A stretch of 64,000 nucleotides of DNA, from positions 248,001-312,000 of the forward strand of contig NZ_CXPG01000012.1 of assembly GCF_001403735.1 (NCBI RefSeq), given 5' to 3'. A program made the position numbers and the translations under genes. Source of the stretch: Jannaschia rubra (GTDB taxonomy: Bacteria > Pseudomonadota > Alphaproteobacteria > Rhodobacterales > Rhodobacteraceae). A model generated the notes under the pieces. The model made no database searches. It saw only the letters and a list, made by a program, of their open reading frames with translations, and was not told the DNA's origin. Positions 38,267 through 47,741 of this stretch are shown piece after piece (within the stretch, counting starts at the first letter, position 1; each line of letters opens with the position of its first letter).

Positions 38267-38977
38267 ATGACACGCACCGTCCTTCGCATCTCCGGCGACG
38301 ACCGGACCCGCTTTCTCCACGGCCTGCTGACGCGGGACGTGCCCGAGACGGGGCTGGGCTATGCCGCGCTGCTGTCGCCGCAGGGCAAGTATCTGGCCGA
38401 TTTCCTCACCTTCTCGGATACCGACGCGCATTATCTGGACGTAGCCAAGGATTTCGCGCCCTCGCTGGCGCAGCGGCTTTCGATGTACCGCCTGCGGTCG
38501 AAGGTCTCGATCGAAGACAGCGGCATGGCCGTCGCGCGGGGGCTGGAGGATGCGCCCGACGGCGCGCTGGCCGATCCGCGGCCCGGAATGGGCTGGCGTC
38601 ACTACGGCGGCGCGGAGAGCGGCGACGTCGATTGGGATGCCGAGCGGGTCGAGAACCTGGTCCCCGAATCCGGGATCGAGCTCATCCCCAACGAATCCTA
38701 CATTCTGGAAATGGGGTTCGAGCGTCTGAACGGCGTCGATTTCCGCAAGGGATGTTTCGTCGGGCAGGAGATCGTGGCCCGGATGAAGCACAAGACCGAG
38801 CTTCGCAAGGGGCTGGGCCGCGTCCGGGGCGCCGTGTCACCCGGTGCCGCGATCACCTCCGGCGGCCGCCCCGTGGGCACCGTCCACACCGTCAGCGGCG
38901 ACCGGGCGCTGGCCTATCTGCGTTTCGACAGGACGGCGGAGATGGAAACGGCGGACGGCCCCGTTGCACTGGCGTGA
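38267..38977 (+). CDS. ygfZ: Folate-dependent Fe-S cluster protein YgfZ
   Basis: A 236-aa GcvT-related protein that uses tetrahydrofolate to support assembly or repair of certain Fe-S enzymes. The diagnostic motif KGCFVGQEIVARMKHKT (family K-G-C-Y/F-x-G-Q-E) is near residues 162-178. It is shorter than E. coli YgfZ (about 326 aa), as is usual in alphaproteobacteria. The start at 38267 (MTRTVLRISGDD) fits the family; the frame is open 71 codons further upstream without similarity. Confidence 0.92.
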   Translation: MTRTVLRISGDDRTRFLHGLLTRDVPETGLGYAALLSPQGKYLADFLTFSDTDAHYLDVAKDFAPSLAQRLSMYRLRSKVSIEDSGMAVARGLEDAPDGALADPRPGMGWRHYGGAESGDVDWDAERVENLVPESGIELIPNESYILEMGFERLNGVDFRKGCFVGQEIVARMKHKTELRKGLGRVRGAVSPGAAITSGGRPVGTVHTVSGDRALAYLRFDRTAEMETADGPVALA

Positions 38978-39075
38978 CAGACTTTAACTCGCTGGAAACC
39001 CTGATATCCGAAGGGCTTTGACCCGGGCGTTCCCGATATGATCTTCCTTCGCGCGACAACAACGAAGGGAAGACA

Positions 39076-39912
39076 ATGCCTGCCAGATTCGCGCTTCGCG
39101 CCTGCGCCCTTGCCGCGACGCTGATGCTCGCCGCATGCGGCACCACGTATCAGCTCGCCGATATCGACCCCGATACCTCCGGCCGCGCTTCGGCCATGTT
39201 CCAGGCCGCCGCATCGCAGGGCGTACGAAAGCCCGCCTCCGACGCCGCCGCCCGCGCCCGTTTCGCCCGTGTCGTGGCCCGCATCCGCCCCGTGGCCGAA
39301 GGTCTGTGCCGCCAGGAATTGGCCGGCCGGCGCAACGTCACCTGCGGGGTCGATGTCGGCGTCGACACGAAGATGAAGGTCCGCAACGCTTATTTCACCT
39401 ATGCCGACCCGGCAAAACAGCGTCCGATGGTCATGGTCACGGTTCCCCTTCTGCGCGACGTGGCCAATGAGGACGAACTGGCCTTCGTCCTCGGCCACGA
39501 ATACGGCCACCTGATCGGCCAGCACATCCAGAAGGGTGAGCAGCAGGCCGTCGCCGGCGCGCTGATCATGGGCGCGATCGCAGCCGCCGCGACCGCCGAC
39601 AACCCCTATGCGAACCACGACCAGATCATCTCCGACAGCATGAATATCGGTGGTGCCCTGGGCGGACGCGCCTTCTCGCAGACCTACGAGCTGGAAAGCG
39701 ACACGCTGGGAACCCTGATCACGCGGCAGGCGGGGTACGATCCGGTCAAGGGCGCGCGTTATTTCGCCCGGCCGGCGGAAGCGAAGTCCGTGAACGGAGA
39801 ACTGTCGTTCTGGGGCACCCACCCGCCCGACGAGGTTCGGCTGGCCACCGTCATGGCGACCGTGGCCCAGATCGAGACGCAGGGCGGCATCGGCCGCAAG
39901 GCGGCCCCCTGA
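39076..39912 (+). CDS. M48 family metalloprotease, lipoprotein
   Basis: A 278-aa periplasmic zinc protease. The N-terminal lipoprotein signal peptide has the lipobox LAAC with Cys21. The zinc motif is His141-Glu-Tyr-Gly-His145 (GHEYGHLIGQH). The third ligand is probably the Glu of YELESDTLG, and a C-terminal HPPDEVRLATV is typical of LoiP/YfgC-like members. It is likely envelope quality control acting at the outer membrane. AAGGGAAG precedes the start. A strong hairpin follows the stop. Confidence 0.9.
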   Translation: MPARFALRACALAATLMLAACGTTYQLADIDPDTSGRASAMFQAAASQGVRKPASDAAARARFARVVARIRPVAEGLCRQELAGRRNVTCGVDVGVDTKMKVRNAYFTYADPAKQRPMVMVTVPLLRDVANEDELAFVLGHEYGHLIGQHIQKGEQQAVAGALIMGAIAAAATADNPYANHDQIISDSMNIGGALGGRAFSQTYELESDTLGTLITRQAGYDPVKGARYFARPAEAKSVNGELSFWGTHPPDEVRLATVMATVAQIETQGGIGRKAAP

Positions 39913-39920
39913 ACGAAGGA

Positions 39921-39950
39921 CGGGCGGCCGCATTCCCCTGCGGCCGCCCG
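39921..39950 (+). terminator. Strong hairpin after the M48 protease gene
   Basis: CGGGCGGCCGCA (39921-39932) and TGCGGCCGCCCG (39939-39950) form a perfect 12-bp stem with a TTCCCC loop. There is no T-run after it, so termination would be imperfect or Rho-assisted. It may instead insulate pepF. Confidence 0.6.
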
Positions 39951-40013
39951 CCCCGATTGCCCTTGGCCACCCGGGGACATAGCTATGGGCCAACCGATCG
40001 AAACGAGGCCCGC

Positions 40014-41831
40014 ATGACCCACCCCCTTCACGACGCCAACGCGACCCCCGCCGGGGGAAAGCCGCTGGGCGACCTGCCCGAATGGAACCTCGACGACCTC
40101 TACACGTCAGAGACCGCGCCGGAGCTCCTGTCCGACCTCGCATGGCTCGAAAAGGAATGTGCGGCCTATGCGACCGACTACGAAGGCAAGCTGGCCGGGC
40201 TGACCGGCGACGAGATGCTGCGTGCGATCCAGCGCAACGAGAAGATCGACGAGATCGCGGGCCGCATCATGTCCTACGCGGGGCTGCGATATTACCAGAT
40301 CACGACGGACGGCGGGCGCGCCAAGTTCATGTCCGACATGCAGGACCGCATCACCGTGATGACCGCGCCGCTCGTGTTCTTCGGGTTGGAGTTCAACCGC
40401 ATCGACGACGCCGAGCTGCAGGCGATGTACGAGGCCAACGCCGATCTCGCCCGCTATCGTCCGGCACTCGACCGGCTGCGCGCGATGAAGCCATACCAGC
40501 TCTCGGATGAACTGGAACGGTTCCTGCACGACACCTCCGTTGTCGGCGCGGCCGCATGGAACAAGCTGTTCGACGAGACCATCGCGGGGCTGACCTTCGA
40601 CGTCGATGGCGAGCCGCTGGGGATCGAGGCGACGCTGAACCTGCTGACCGACAGCGACCGCGCCCGGCGCGAGGCCGGCGCCCGTGCCCTGGCCGACGTC
40701 TTCGGTCGCAACGTCCGCACCTTCGCCCGCGTTCACAACACCCTGACCAAGGAAAAGGAAATCGTGGACCGCTGGCGCGACCTGCCCTCGCCGCAGGCCG
40801 CGCGGCACCTGGCCAACGACGTCGAGCCCGAGGTGGTGCAGGCGCTTCGCGATGCCGTCGTCGCCGCCTATCCGCGCCTGTCGCATCGCTACTACGCGCT
40901 CAAGGCGAAATGGCTCGGTCTCGACCGCCTGCAAGTGTGGGACCGTAACGCACCCCTTCCGATGGAGGAGGATCGCATCATCGGCTGGGACGAGGCCCGC
41001 AAGACCGTCATGGATGCCTACGCCGGTTTCTCGCCCGAGATGGCCAGACTGGCGGAGCCCTTCTTCGACCGCGGCTGGATCGACGCCCCGGTGAAGCCCG
41101 GCAAGGCGCCCGGCGCCTTCGCGCATCCGACTGTCACGACCGTGCATCCCTATGTGATGCTGAACTATCTGGGCAAGCCGCGCGACGTGATGACGCTCGC
41201 GCATGAATTGGGCCACGGCGTCCATCAGGTACTGGCCGCCGGTCAGGGCGAGATGCTGTCGGCCACGCCGCTCACACTGGCCGAAACGGCGTCGGTCTTC
41301 GGCGAGATGCTGACCTTCCGCGCCATGCTCGACGCCGCCCCAACCAAGGCCGCGAAGAAGGTCATGCTCGCCAAGAAGGTCGAGGACATGATCAACACCG
41401 TGGTCCGCCAGATCGCCTTCTACGACTTCGAATCCAAGCTGCACGCGGCCCGCCGCGACGGGGAGCTGACGCCCGACGACATCGACGCGCTGTGGATGTC
41501 GGTGCAGGCCGAAAGCCTGGGGCCGGTCTTCGACTACATGGACGGTTACCAGCACTTCTGGGCCTACATCCCGCACTTCGTCCATTCGCCCTTCTACGTC
41601 TATGCCTACGCCTTCGGGGACGGTCTGGTGAACGCGCTCTACGCCGCTTACGAGGATGCGCCCGACGGGTTTCAGGACAAGTATTTCGACATGCTCCGCG
41701 CGGGCGGGTCAAAGCACCACAGGGAACTTCTGGCGCCCTTCGGACTGGACGCCTCGGATCCGGCTTTCTGGGACAAAGGCCTGTCGATGATCGAAGGCTT
41801 CATCGACGAATTGGAAGCGATGGAGGACTGA
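40014..41831 (+). CDS. pepF: Oligoendopeptidase F (M3 family)
   Basis: A 605-aa cytoplasmic zinc peptidase cleaving short peptides. The M3 signature TLAHELGHGVHQ gives zinc ligands His397 and His401 with catalytic Glu398; the third ligand Glu lies in ETASVFGEM about 25 residues on. The C-terminal part has HFVHSPFYVYAYAFGD, which contains the conserved substrate-binding His/Tyr residues. Length and architecture are normal. A TATGGG box lies about 25 nt upstream of the start. Confidence 0.95.
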   Translation: MTHPLHDANATPAGGKPLGDLPEWNLDDLYTSETAPELLSDLAWLEKECAAYATDYEGKLAGLTGDEMLRAIQRNEKIDEIAGRIMSYAGLRYYQITTDGGRAKFMSDMQDRITVMTAPLVFFGLEFNRIDDAELQAMYEANADLARYRPALDRLRAMKPYQLSDELERFLHDTSVVGAAAWNKLFDETIAGLTFDVDGEPLGIEATLNLLTDSDRARREAGARALADVFGRNVRTFARVHNTLTKEKEIVDRWRDLPSPQAARHLANDVEPEVVQALRDAVVAAYPRLSHRYYALKAKWLGLDRLQVWDRNAPLPMEEDRIIGWDEARKTVMDAYAGFSPEMARLAEPFFDRGWIDAPVKPGKAPGAFAHPTVTTVHPYVMLNYLGKPRDVMTLAHELGHGVHQVLAAGQGEMLSATPLTLAETASVFGEMLTFRAMLDAAPTKAAKKVMLAKKVEDMINTVVRQIAFYDFESKLHAARRDGELTPDDIDALWMSVQAESLGPVFDYMDGYQHFWAYIPHFVHSPFYVYAYAFGDGLVNALYAAYEDAPDGFQDKYFDMLRAGGSKHHRELLAPFGLDASDPAFWDKGLSMIEGFIDELEAMED

Positions 41832-41883
41832 CGCGCTGCCGGACCCATGTGGTCCGCCCGCCAATGATCGAGGGGAAGACGAG

Positions 41884-42561
41884 ATGCAGCTTTGGGTCGG
41901 ACTGGGCAATCCCGGTGCCAAATATGCGGGCAACCGGCACAACGTGGGTTTCATGGCACTCGACCGTATCGCCGACGACCAGGGCGCGGCGTGGCGTTCG
42001 AAGTTCCAAAGTCAGGTGGCCGAGGTCCGCTTCGGCTCCGACCGCGTGCTGCTCCTGAAACCGGGGACGTTCATGAACCTCTCGGGCCAATCGGTTGGCG
42101 AGGCGATGCGCTTCCACAAGCTGACCCCCGGGAACGTCACCGTTTTTCACGACGAACTCGACCTCGCCCCTGGTCGCCTCAAGCTGAAGCAGGGCGGCGG
42201 CCATGCGGGCCACAATGGCCTTCGGTCGATCCACCAGCACATCGGCGACAGCTATGCGCGCGTGCGGCTCGGCATCGGCCATCCGGGGCACAAGGACCGG
42301 GTGTCCGGATATGTCCTGTCCGACTTCGCCAAGGCGGAAGGCGAGATGCTCGACGACCTGCTGCGCGGGATCCTTGACGGCGCGCCGAAACTCGCCGCCG
42401 GGGACGGCGCGGGCTTTTCCAATGCGGTGGCGCTTCGCACGACGCCGCAGCGAAAATCCGATACCGCATCGCCGACCGGCCCGCCGCCTGCGCCGAAACC
42501 CGCCGATCCCGCACCGGAAAAGCTGTCGCCGCTACAGCGGCTGGCGCAACGTTTTCGCTGA
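41884..42561 (+). CDS. pth: Peptidyl-tRNA hydrolase
   Basis: A 225-aa enzyme recycling peptidyl-tRNA released from stalled ribosomes. It has WVGLGNPGAKYAGNRHNVGF with Asn9 and catalytic His19, KPGTFMNLSGQSV, FHDELDL with the catalytic Asp, and GGGHAGHNGLRSI. The core ends near residue 185; a Pro/Lys-rich tail (about 190-225, GPPPAPKPADPAP) is an alphaproteobacterial extension. In many relatives it follows rplY; here it follows pepF, with 52 nt between them. Confidence 0.96.
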   Translation: MQLWVGLGNPGAKYAGNRHNVGFMALDRIADDQGAAWRSKFQSQVAEVRFGSDRVLLLKPGTFMNLSGQSVGEAMRFHKLTPGNVTVFHDELDLAPGRLKLKQGGGHAGHNGLRSIHQHIGDSYARVRLGIGHPGHKDRVSGYVLSDFAKAEGEMLDDLLRGILDGAPKLAAGDGAGFSNAVALRTTPQRKSDTASPTGPPPAPKPADPAPEKLSPLQRLAQRFR

Positions 42562-42581
42562 CCGGCCGGAGGGCACCCGGG

Positions 42582-43733
42582 ATGGGAAAATGGCTCAGGC
42601 GGTCGGCAACTGCAACACTGACGGCGGCGGCATTGCTCGGCGGCGTCGCGCTCTGGAAGGGCGAGGAGATCGGTCGCCTGATGGCCGTCAACTCCCTGTT
42701 CGATCCGGACCGCATCGTCCAGAACTTCACCCACATGGACCGGGCGTTCCTCCACGTCCCGCTCTCGGCCGGCCCCGGCACCCCCCTGCCGGCGGCCGAC
42801 CCCGTCCCCCTCCCTCGCGGCGCGGACGACTGGATCGCAGAACGGCGGATCACGGGTCTCGTCATCCTCAAGGACGGGCGGATCACTCATCAGAGCTATC
42901 ACCTCGGCACCTCCGCGGGCGACCTTCGGATCAGCTGGTCCGTGGCCAAGTCCTTCCTGTCGCTGCTCACCGGCATATTGATCGATGAGGGCCTGCTCGA
43001 CCTTTCCGATCCCGTGACGCGTCACGTTCCCGCCCTTGCCGGCACGGCCTACGACGGGGCCACGGTCGAGGATGTGCTGCAGATGGAATCCGGCGTAGCC
43101 TTCGACGAGGATTATTTCGATCGGAACAGCGACATCAACCGCATGGGCCGTGTGCTGGCCCTGGGGGGCGCGCTGGACGATTTCACCATAGGGCTGGCAG
43201 ACCGCAACCGCGAACCGGGCGGGCCGATGCAGTACGTGTCGATGGATACGCATGTGCTCGGCATGGTGCTGCGCGGGGCCACCGGGCGGTCGGTGCCCGA
43301 CCTTATGGCCGACCGCTTGGCCGGGCCGATAGGGCTCGGCCCGGCGTACTACCTCACCGATGGCGAGGGCGCGGCCTTCGTGCTGGGCGGGCTCAACATG
43401 GCAACGCAGGACTACGCGCGGCTGGGGCTTCTGGTCGCGCAGGACGGACGCATCGGCGACCGACAGATCGTGCCCGCGGCCTGGATCGACGCCGCGACGG
43501 CGCCGACCGCGAACACGGCGCCCGGATCGCTCGGCTATGGCTACCAGTGGTGGGTCCCCGCGGATGCCCGCACGGGAGAGGTCATGGCCCAGGGCATCTA
43601 TGGCCAGTGGATCTATATCGACCGGCCGCGCGACGTGGTCGTCGCCGTCAATGCCGTCGACAGCCGGTTCCGCGACCCCGGCGTGACCGATGCGACCATT
43701 GCCATGTTCCGCGCCATCGCCGACGCGCAGTGA
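42582..43733 (+). CDS. Serine hydrolase, beta-lactamase/class C-like
   Basis: A 383-aa penicillin-recognising-fold hydrolase. A hydrophobic N-terminus (about 8-25) is a signal anchor. The SxxK catalytic pair is Ser120-Val-Ala-Lys123 in SWSVAKSFLSLL, followed by LDLSDPVTRHVP. A YVSMDTHVLG segment occupies the YxN position (as Y-x-S) and the third box is degenerate, as in esterase-type members. It is more likely an envelope esterase or peptidase than a beta-lactamase. It is 20 nt downstream of pth. Confidence 0.8.
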   Translation: MGKWLRRSATATLTAAALLGGVALWKGEEIGRLMAVNSLFDPDRIVQNFTHMDRAFLHVPLSAGPGTPLPAADPVPLPRGADDWIAERRITGLVILKDGRITHQSYHLGTSAGDLRISWSVAKSFLSLLTGILIDEGLLDLSDPVTRHVPALAGTAYDGATVEDVLQMESGVAFDEDYFDRNSDINRMGRVLALGGALDDFTIGLADRNREPGGPMQYVSMDTHVLGMVLRGATGRSVPDLMADRLAGPIGLGPAYYLTDGEGAAFVLGGLNMATQDYARLGLLVAQDGRIGDRQIVPAAWIDAATAPTANTAPGSLGYGYQWWVPADARTGEVMAQGIYGQWIYIDRPRDVVVAVNAVDSRFRDPGVTDATIAMFRAIADAQ

Positions 43734-43787
43734 CGGGGTTGGCGCGGACCGCGCCCTGCCCTAACCTTCACCGAGGAGGAGGTGCCC

Positions 43788-44174
43788 ATGCCCGACCCGC
43801 ATCCCGGCATGTTGCCGCCCCTGAACGTCCTCGGCGGCGAACTTCAGGCCTGTTCGACCGATCCGATTACCGGGTTCTTCCGCGACGGTTGTTGCAACAC
43901 GGGCGCCATGGACGGCGGCCTGCACACCGTCTGCGCGGTGATGACGGCCGAATTCCTTGCCAACTCCAAATATCTGGGAAACGACCTCTCGACGCCCCGG
44001 CCCGAATTCGGCTTCCCCGGCCTCAAACCCGGCGACCGCTGGTGCCTTTGCGCAGCACGCTTCCTGCAGGCGCATGAGGAAGGCGTCGCGCCCCGCGTGC
44101 AGCTGGCGTCGACGCATCAGCGCACGCTCGACGTGGTGCCGATGGACGTCCTGCGGACCTACGCGCTCGACTGA
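43788..44174 (+). CDS. DUF2237 family protein
   Basis: A 128-aa protein with the very conserved DUF2237 core: NVLGGELQACSTDPITGFF, RDGCCNTGAMDGGLHTVC, and GNDLSTPRPEFGFPGLKPGD. Function is unknown; the conserved Cys and His residues could bind a metal. The ATG at 43788 has GAGGAGG upstream, which excludes the in-frame GTG at 43782. The stop overlaps the GNAT gene start by 1 nt. Confidence 0.93.
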   Translation: MPDPHPGMLPPLNVLGGELQACSTDPITGFFRDGCCNTGAMDGGLHTVCAVMTAEFLANSKYLGNDLSTPRPEFGFPGLKPGDRWCLCAARFLQAHEEGVAPRVQLASTHQRTLDVVPMDVLRTYALD

Positions 44175-44788
44175 TGACGGTGACGGCATCCGATCTGACC
44201 GATGGCTTCCACACGGTGCCCCCCGGCAAAGTGGCGGCCGTCGTCACCCATCTGGAAATGACCGCACCGCCGCCTGCGCTGGATGCGCCGCTGCCCGACG
44301 GCCTTACCCTGCGTCACGAGCCCGCGCCCGATCCCGATTGGTACCGCGATCTGTTCCTGCGGGTCGGCGCGCTGGACTGGCTCTGGTTTTCGCGGCTGCG
44401 GATGGCACGGGACGACCTGGGCGGGATCCTGTCGGATGAGGACGTCGAAGTTTACGCCCTGATCCACGACGGCCGGGCGGAGGGGCTGCTGGAGCTCGAC
44501 TTCCGCATCGGCGACAGTTGCGAGCTGGCCTTCCTGGGCCTGACGGCGGCGATGCAGGGCCGCGGTGCGGGGCGGGCCATGATCGGCACGGCCGTGGCCC
44601 GCGCCTTCGCCCGCCCCATCGCGCGTCTGCACGTCCATACCTGCACCTTCGACAGCCCCGTCGCCCTGCCCTTCTACATACGCGCGGGCTTCGTCCCCGT
44701 CCGGCGCGAGGTCGAGATCACCGACGACCCGCGCCTGACCGGCACTCTACCCGAGGGCGCCGCCCCGCACGTCCCGCTCATCCGCTAG
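44174..44788 (+). CDS. GNAT family N-acetyltransferase
   Basis: A 204-aa acyltransferase with an N-terminal extension of about 60 residues and the GNAT core. The core has [33 protein letters not shown], in which QGRGAG is the acetyl-CoA pyrophosphate loop, then [19 protein letters not shown]. The substrate is unknown. Translation is coupled to DUF2237. Its 3' end overlaps the convergent trpB by 4 nt. Confidence 0.85.
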   Translation: MTVTASDLTDGFHTVPPGKVAAVVTHLEMTAPPPALDAPLPDGLTLRHEPAPDPDWYRDLFLRVGALDWLWFSRLRMARDDLGGILSDEDVEVYALIHDGRAEGLLELDFRIGDSCELAFLGLTAAMQGRGAGRAMIGTAVARAFARPIARLHVHTCTFDSPVALPFYIRAGFVPVRREVEITDDPRLTGTLPEGAAPHVPLIR

Positions 44789-46017
44789 AGCACGTCGCCC
44801 ATGTCCCAGCCGAGCGCGCGCGCCACGGTGAAGATGTCCTTGTCGCCGCGCCCGCACATGTTCATGCAGATGATGTGGTCGCCCGGCAGATCCGGCGCGA
44901 TCTTCATGACGTGGGCCAGCGCATGGCTCGGCTCCAGCGCGGGAATGATCCCCTCCATCTCGCAGCACAACTGGAACGCCTCCAGCGCCTCGCGGTCGGT
45001 GATAGACACGTATTCTGCGCGACCGATGTCGTGCAGCCAGGCGTGCTCGGGCCCGATGCCGGGATAATCCAGCCCTGCGCTGATCGAGAAGCCTTCGAGG
45101 ATCTGCCCGTCGTCGTCCTGAAGCAGATAGGTCCGGTTGCCGTGCAGCACCCCGGGCCGTCCGCCCGTCAACGACGCGCAATGCTCCATCCGGTCGTTCA
45201 CGCCCTTGCCGCCGGCCTCCACCCCGATGATGGCGACGTCCTTGTCGTCGAGAAAGGGATAGAACAGCCCCATCGCGTTCGACCCGCCCCCGATCGCCGC
45301 GATGATCGTGTCGGGCAGACGCCCCTCGGCTTCCTGCATCTGCCGCTTCGCTTCCTGACCAATGATCGCCTGGAAATCCCGCACCATCGCAGGATAGGGA
45401 TGCGGCCCCGCGACCGTGCCGATGCAGTAGAACGTGTCATCTACGTTCGTCACCCAGTCGCGCAGCGCGTCGTTCATCGCGTCCTTCAACGTGCCGCGAC
45501 CGGATGTGACCGGCACGACCTCCGCCCCCAACAGCTTCATGCGGAAGACGTTGGGCGACTGACGTTCGACGTCGTGCGCCCCCATGTAGACCACGCATTT
45601 CAATCCGAACTTCGCGCAGACGGTTGCAGTCGCCACACCGTGCTGGCCCGCGCCCGTCTCGGCGATGATCCGCGTCTTGCCCATGCGCCGCGCCAGGATG
45701 ATCTGGCCCAGGACGTTGTTGATCTTGTGCGCGCCCGTGTGGTTCAACTCGTCGCGCTTGAGGTAGACCTTGGCCCCGCCGAGGTGTTCCGTAAGGCGTT
45801 CGGCGAAATAGAGCGGGCTGGGGCGGCCGACGTAATGCGTCCAGAGGTCGTGCATCTCGGTCCAGAAGCTGTCGTCGGTCTTCGCGTGCTCGTATTGACG
45901 CTCCAGCTCCAGGATCAACGGCATCAGCGTTTCCGAAACGAAACGGCCGCCGAAGTCGCCGAAGCGGCCGTTCTCGTCCGGGCCGGTCATGAAGCTGTTC
46001 AGAAGATCGTCGGGCAT
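44785..46017 (-). CDS. trpB: Tryptophan synthase beta subunit
   Basis: A 410-aa PLP enzyme forming tryptophan from indole and serine. The Schiff-base lysine is Lys98 in [17 protein letters not shown] (the PLP phosphate loop) and ETGAGQHG are present. The N-terminal [15 protein letters not shown] is the family signature. The alpha subunit gene is not adjacent; the trpF-trpB order without trpA next to it is common in Rhodobacteraceae. It lies 66 nt downstream of trpF. Confidence 0.97.
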   Translation of the reverse strand: MPDDLLNSFMTGPDENGRFGDFGGRFVSETLMPLILELERQYEHAKTDDSFWTEMHDLWTHYVGRPSPLYFAERLTEHLGGAKVYLKRDELNHTGAHKINNVLGQIILARRMGKTRIIAETGAGQHGVATATVCAKFGLKCVVYMGAHDVERQSPNVFRMKLLGAEVVPVTSGRGTLKDAMNDALRDWVTNVDDTFYCIGTVAGPHPYPAMVRDFQAIIGQEAKRQMQEAEGRLPDTIIAAIGGGSNAMGLFYPFLDDKDVAIIGVEAGGKGVNDRMEHCASLTGGRPGVLHGNRTYLLQDDDGQILEGFSISAGLDYPGIGPEHAWLHDIGRAEYVSITDREALEAFQLCCEMEGIIPALEPSHALAHVMKIAPDLPGDHIICMNMCGRGDKDIFTVARALGWDMGDVL

Positions 46018-46083
46018 ATGCGCACCTCCCCATTCGTCACGGGTGTAGGCGCAGGGCGGCGGAGCTGCAACGGCCCCCGCCGT

Positions 46084-46746
46084 TCAGACGGTCGCGGCGT
46101 CGACGAAGGCGGCGATCCGCGCCGCGTCCTTCATCCCCGGCGCGCTTTCGACACCAGACGACACGTCGACCTGCGCCGCTCCGGTCAGGCGGATCGCCTC
46201 GGCCACGTTGTCGGGCGTCAGCCCCCCCGCCAGCATCCAGGGGCAGGTCCAGTCGCGCCCGGCGATCAGGCGCCAGTCGAAGCCCACGCCGTTTCCGCCC
46301 GGCAGGTCGGCGCCCTCGGGCGGCTTGGCATCGACGAGGATCTGGTCGGCGACACCCGCGTAGGCGTCGATCCTGGCCAGGTCGTCCGCCGTCCGCAGCC
46401 CCACGGCCTTCATCACCGGCAGCCCGGTCCGGGCCCGCACCTCCGCCACGCGGACCGGCGGTTCGCTTCCGTGCAACTGGATCATGTCCAGCGGAACCTC
46501 CCCTCCGATCCGATCCAGCATCGCGTCGTCCGGGTTCACCAGCAGCGCCACCTTGGCCAGGCCTACGGGTGCCGCCAGCGCCAGCGCGCGAGCCTGGTCC
46601 ACGTCGACGTTCCGCGGCGACTTTGGGAAGAACACGAGACCCATGTAGGCGGCCCCCGCCGCGGCCACCGCCGTCACGTCATCTGGTGTCCGCAGGCCGC
46701 AGATCTTGACGCGCACCCCCATCCGGGGCCGAGTCACACGCAGCAT
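46084..46746 (-). CDS. trpF: Phosphoribosylanthranilate isomerase
   Basis: A 220-aa TIM-barrel enzyme of tryptophan synthesis. It has [12 protein letters not shown] with the catalytic Cys, [16 protein letters not shown], and [10 protein letters not shown] with VDVSSGVES. The start at 46746 is chosen because GGGGG precedes it at about 7 nt. An internal ATG at 46722 ([11 protein letters not shown]) would give a length nearer to many homologues but lacks a ribosome-binding site. Confidence 0.94.
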   Translation of the reverse strand: MLRVTRPRMGVRVKICGLRTPDDVTAVAAAGAAYMGLVFFPKSPRNVDVDQARALALAAPVGLAKVALLVNPDDAMLDRIGGEVPLDMIQLHGSEPPVRVAEVRARTGLPVMKAVGLRTADDLARIDAYAGVADQILVDAKPPEGADLPGGNGVGFDWRLIAGRDWTCPWMLAGGLTPDNVAEAIRLTGAAQVDVSSGVESAPGMKDAARIAAFVDAATV

Positions 46747-46770
46747 GGTCGCGACCCCCGCACAGGCGCG

Positions 46771-47115
46771 TCAGGGCGCATTGTCCAGAAGCGCCAGAAC
46801 CTCGTCCCGGTCGGACGCGGTCCGCGTGCGCGCCAGTTCCTGCTCAAGCTGTTCCTTCTGTGCCCTTTGCGACCGGGCTTCGGCGCGGTGCTTGTGCTCG
46901 CGCAGCCACTCCCAGACGAACCCGATCAGCAGGCCGACCGCCATGGCCAGAAGCATCACGATGAACAGCGGCAGCGTGACCGCGGCGTCGAGACCGACGT
47001 AGCCGCCGAAATCCTCCGGCAGCAGGCGCAGCGTCACCAGCGACCGGTTGGCCAGCGCCAGCACCACGAGGATCAGGGCCAGAAGCCCGAGAAGGAGATA
47101 ACGCAGGAAATTCAT
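46771..47115 (-). CDS. lapA: LapA family (DUF1049) inner-membrane protein
   Basis: A 114-aa protein with two membrane helices (LLLGLLALILVVLALAN, about 8-24; and LFIVMLLAMAVGLLIGFVW, about 50-68) and a cytoplasmic coiled-coil tail rich in Lys/Arg/Glu. This is the LapA topology; in enterobacteria LapA works with LapB in LPS assembly control. The gene's position after ihfB is conserved in this bacterial group. The role here is inferred. Confidence 0.85.
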   Translation of the reverse strand: MNFLRYLLLGLLALILVVLALANRSLVTLRLLPEDFGGYVGLDAAVTLPLFIVMLLAMAVGLLIGFVWEWLREHKHRAEARSQRAQKEQLEQELARTRTASDRDEVLALLDNAP

Positions 47116-47167
47116 GCAACTGACCTAGCCTCGCCGCGCGCGCGTGTCCAGCGCCACGGAAGGCCAC

Positions 47168-47452
47168 TCAGGCCTTGCCGTTCATCCGGTCGCGCAAGAG
47201 CTTCCCCGCCTTGAAGAACGGCACATGCTTTTCCTCGACCTCCACCGCCTCGCCGGTGCGCGGGTTGCGACCCGTGCGCGCGTCACGCTGCTTGACCGAA
47301 AATGCGCCGAAGCCGCGCAGTTCGACGCGGTTTCCCGACGCCAGCGACTCGATGATCTCCTCGAAGATCGTGTTCACGATCTTCTCGACATCCCGTTGGT
47401 AAAGGTGCGGATTCTCGTCCGCGACTTTCTGGATCAACTCAGAGCGTATCAT
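47168..47452 (-). CDS. ihfB: Integration host factor beta subunit
   Basis: A 94-aa DNA-bending protein of the HU/IHF family. It has the N-terminal [33 protein letters not shown], the arm [24 protein letters not shown], and a short tail. The Arg-Asn-Pro-Arg-Thr-Gly arm tip is intact. The start has GGGGGAG upstream. It follows rpsA after a terminator-containing gap, so it may have its own promoter in the 47453-47678 interval. Confidence 0.96.
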   Translation of the reverse strand: MIRSELIQKVADENPHLYQRDVEKIVNTIFEEIIESLASGNRVELRGFGAFSVKQRDARTGRNPRTGEAVEVEEKHVPFFKAGKLLRDRMNGKA

Positions 47453-47678
47453 CAAACTCCCCCTTCGGCCGTGGCCGAACCCGTCTTGTCGTCGCGCAGG
47501 TATGGGGTGGGTATACTCAATATCGCCCTGCGGCAAAACGCCAATTTGCCGTCGGCTGCCGCGTTCGACGGGAACATTCCGATCAAATCGCCCACAATGT
47601 CGCCCCGGCCACAACTGGCGTCCCGCGGGCGGCCGATGGCCTTGTCGACGCAACAGCATGATTCGTGCGGGCAATGCG
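47453..47678. other. Gap between the rpsA terminator and ihfB
   Basis: No gene is supported here. It is locally AT-richer around 47505-47560, where the minus strand contains TTGCCG and GAGTATACCC, so it probably carries the ihfB promoter. The spacing between candidate boxes is non-ideal (15 nt), so no exact promoter is called. Confidence 0.35.
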
Positions 47679-47712
47679 AAAACGGCCCCGCCCCATGCAG
47701 GGGGCGGGGCCG
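47679..47712 (-). terminator. Intrinsic terminator of rpsA
   Basis: On the minus strand CGGCCCCGCCCC (47712-47701) and GGGGCGGGGCCG (47694-47683) form a perfect 12-bp stem with a 6-nt loop and are followed by TTTTCGC. It lies 30 nt after the rpsA stop codon. Confidence 0.85.
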
Positions 47713-47741
47713 CAATGGCTACGGCTTTGGGGGCCGCAGGT

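Noticed and set aside
39018-39041. TTGACC...TATGAT promoter for the M48 protease gene
   Set aside because: The spacer is only 12 nt, too short for sigma-70. The words alone are not enough.
44518-47214. 898-codon plus-strand open frame across trpB and trpF
   Set aside because: A shadow of two clearly identified minus-strand genes and part of the GNAT gene; no domain or ribosome-binding site supports it.
47452-47715. 87-codon minus-strand ORF between rpsA and ihfB
   Set aside because: It runs through the rpsA terminator hairpin and the ihfB upstream region, with a Cys/Arg/Pro composition typical of non-coding GC-rich DNA.
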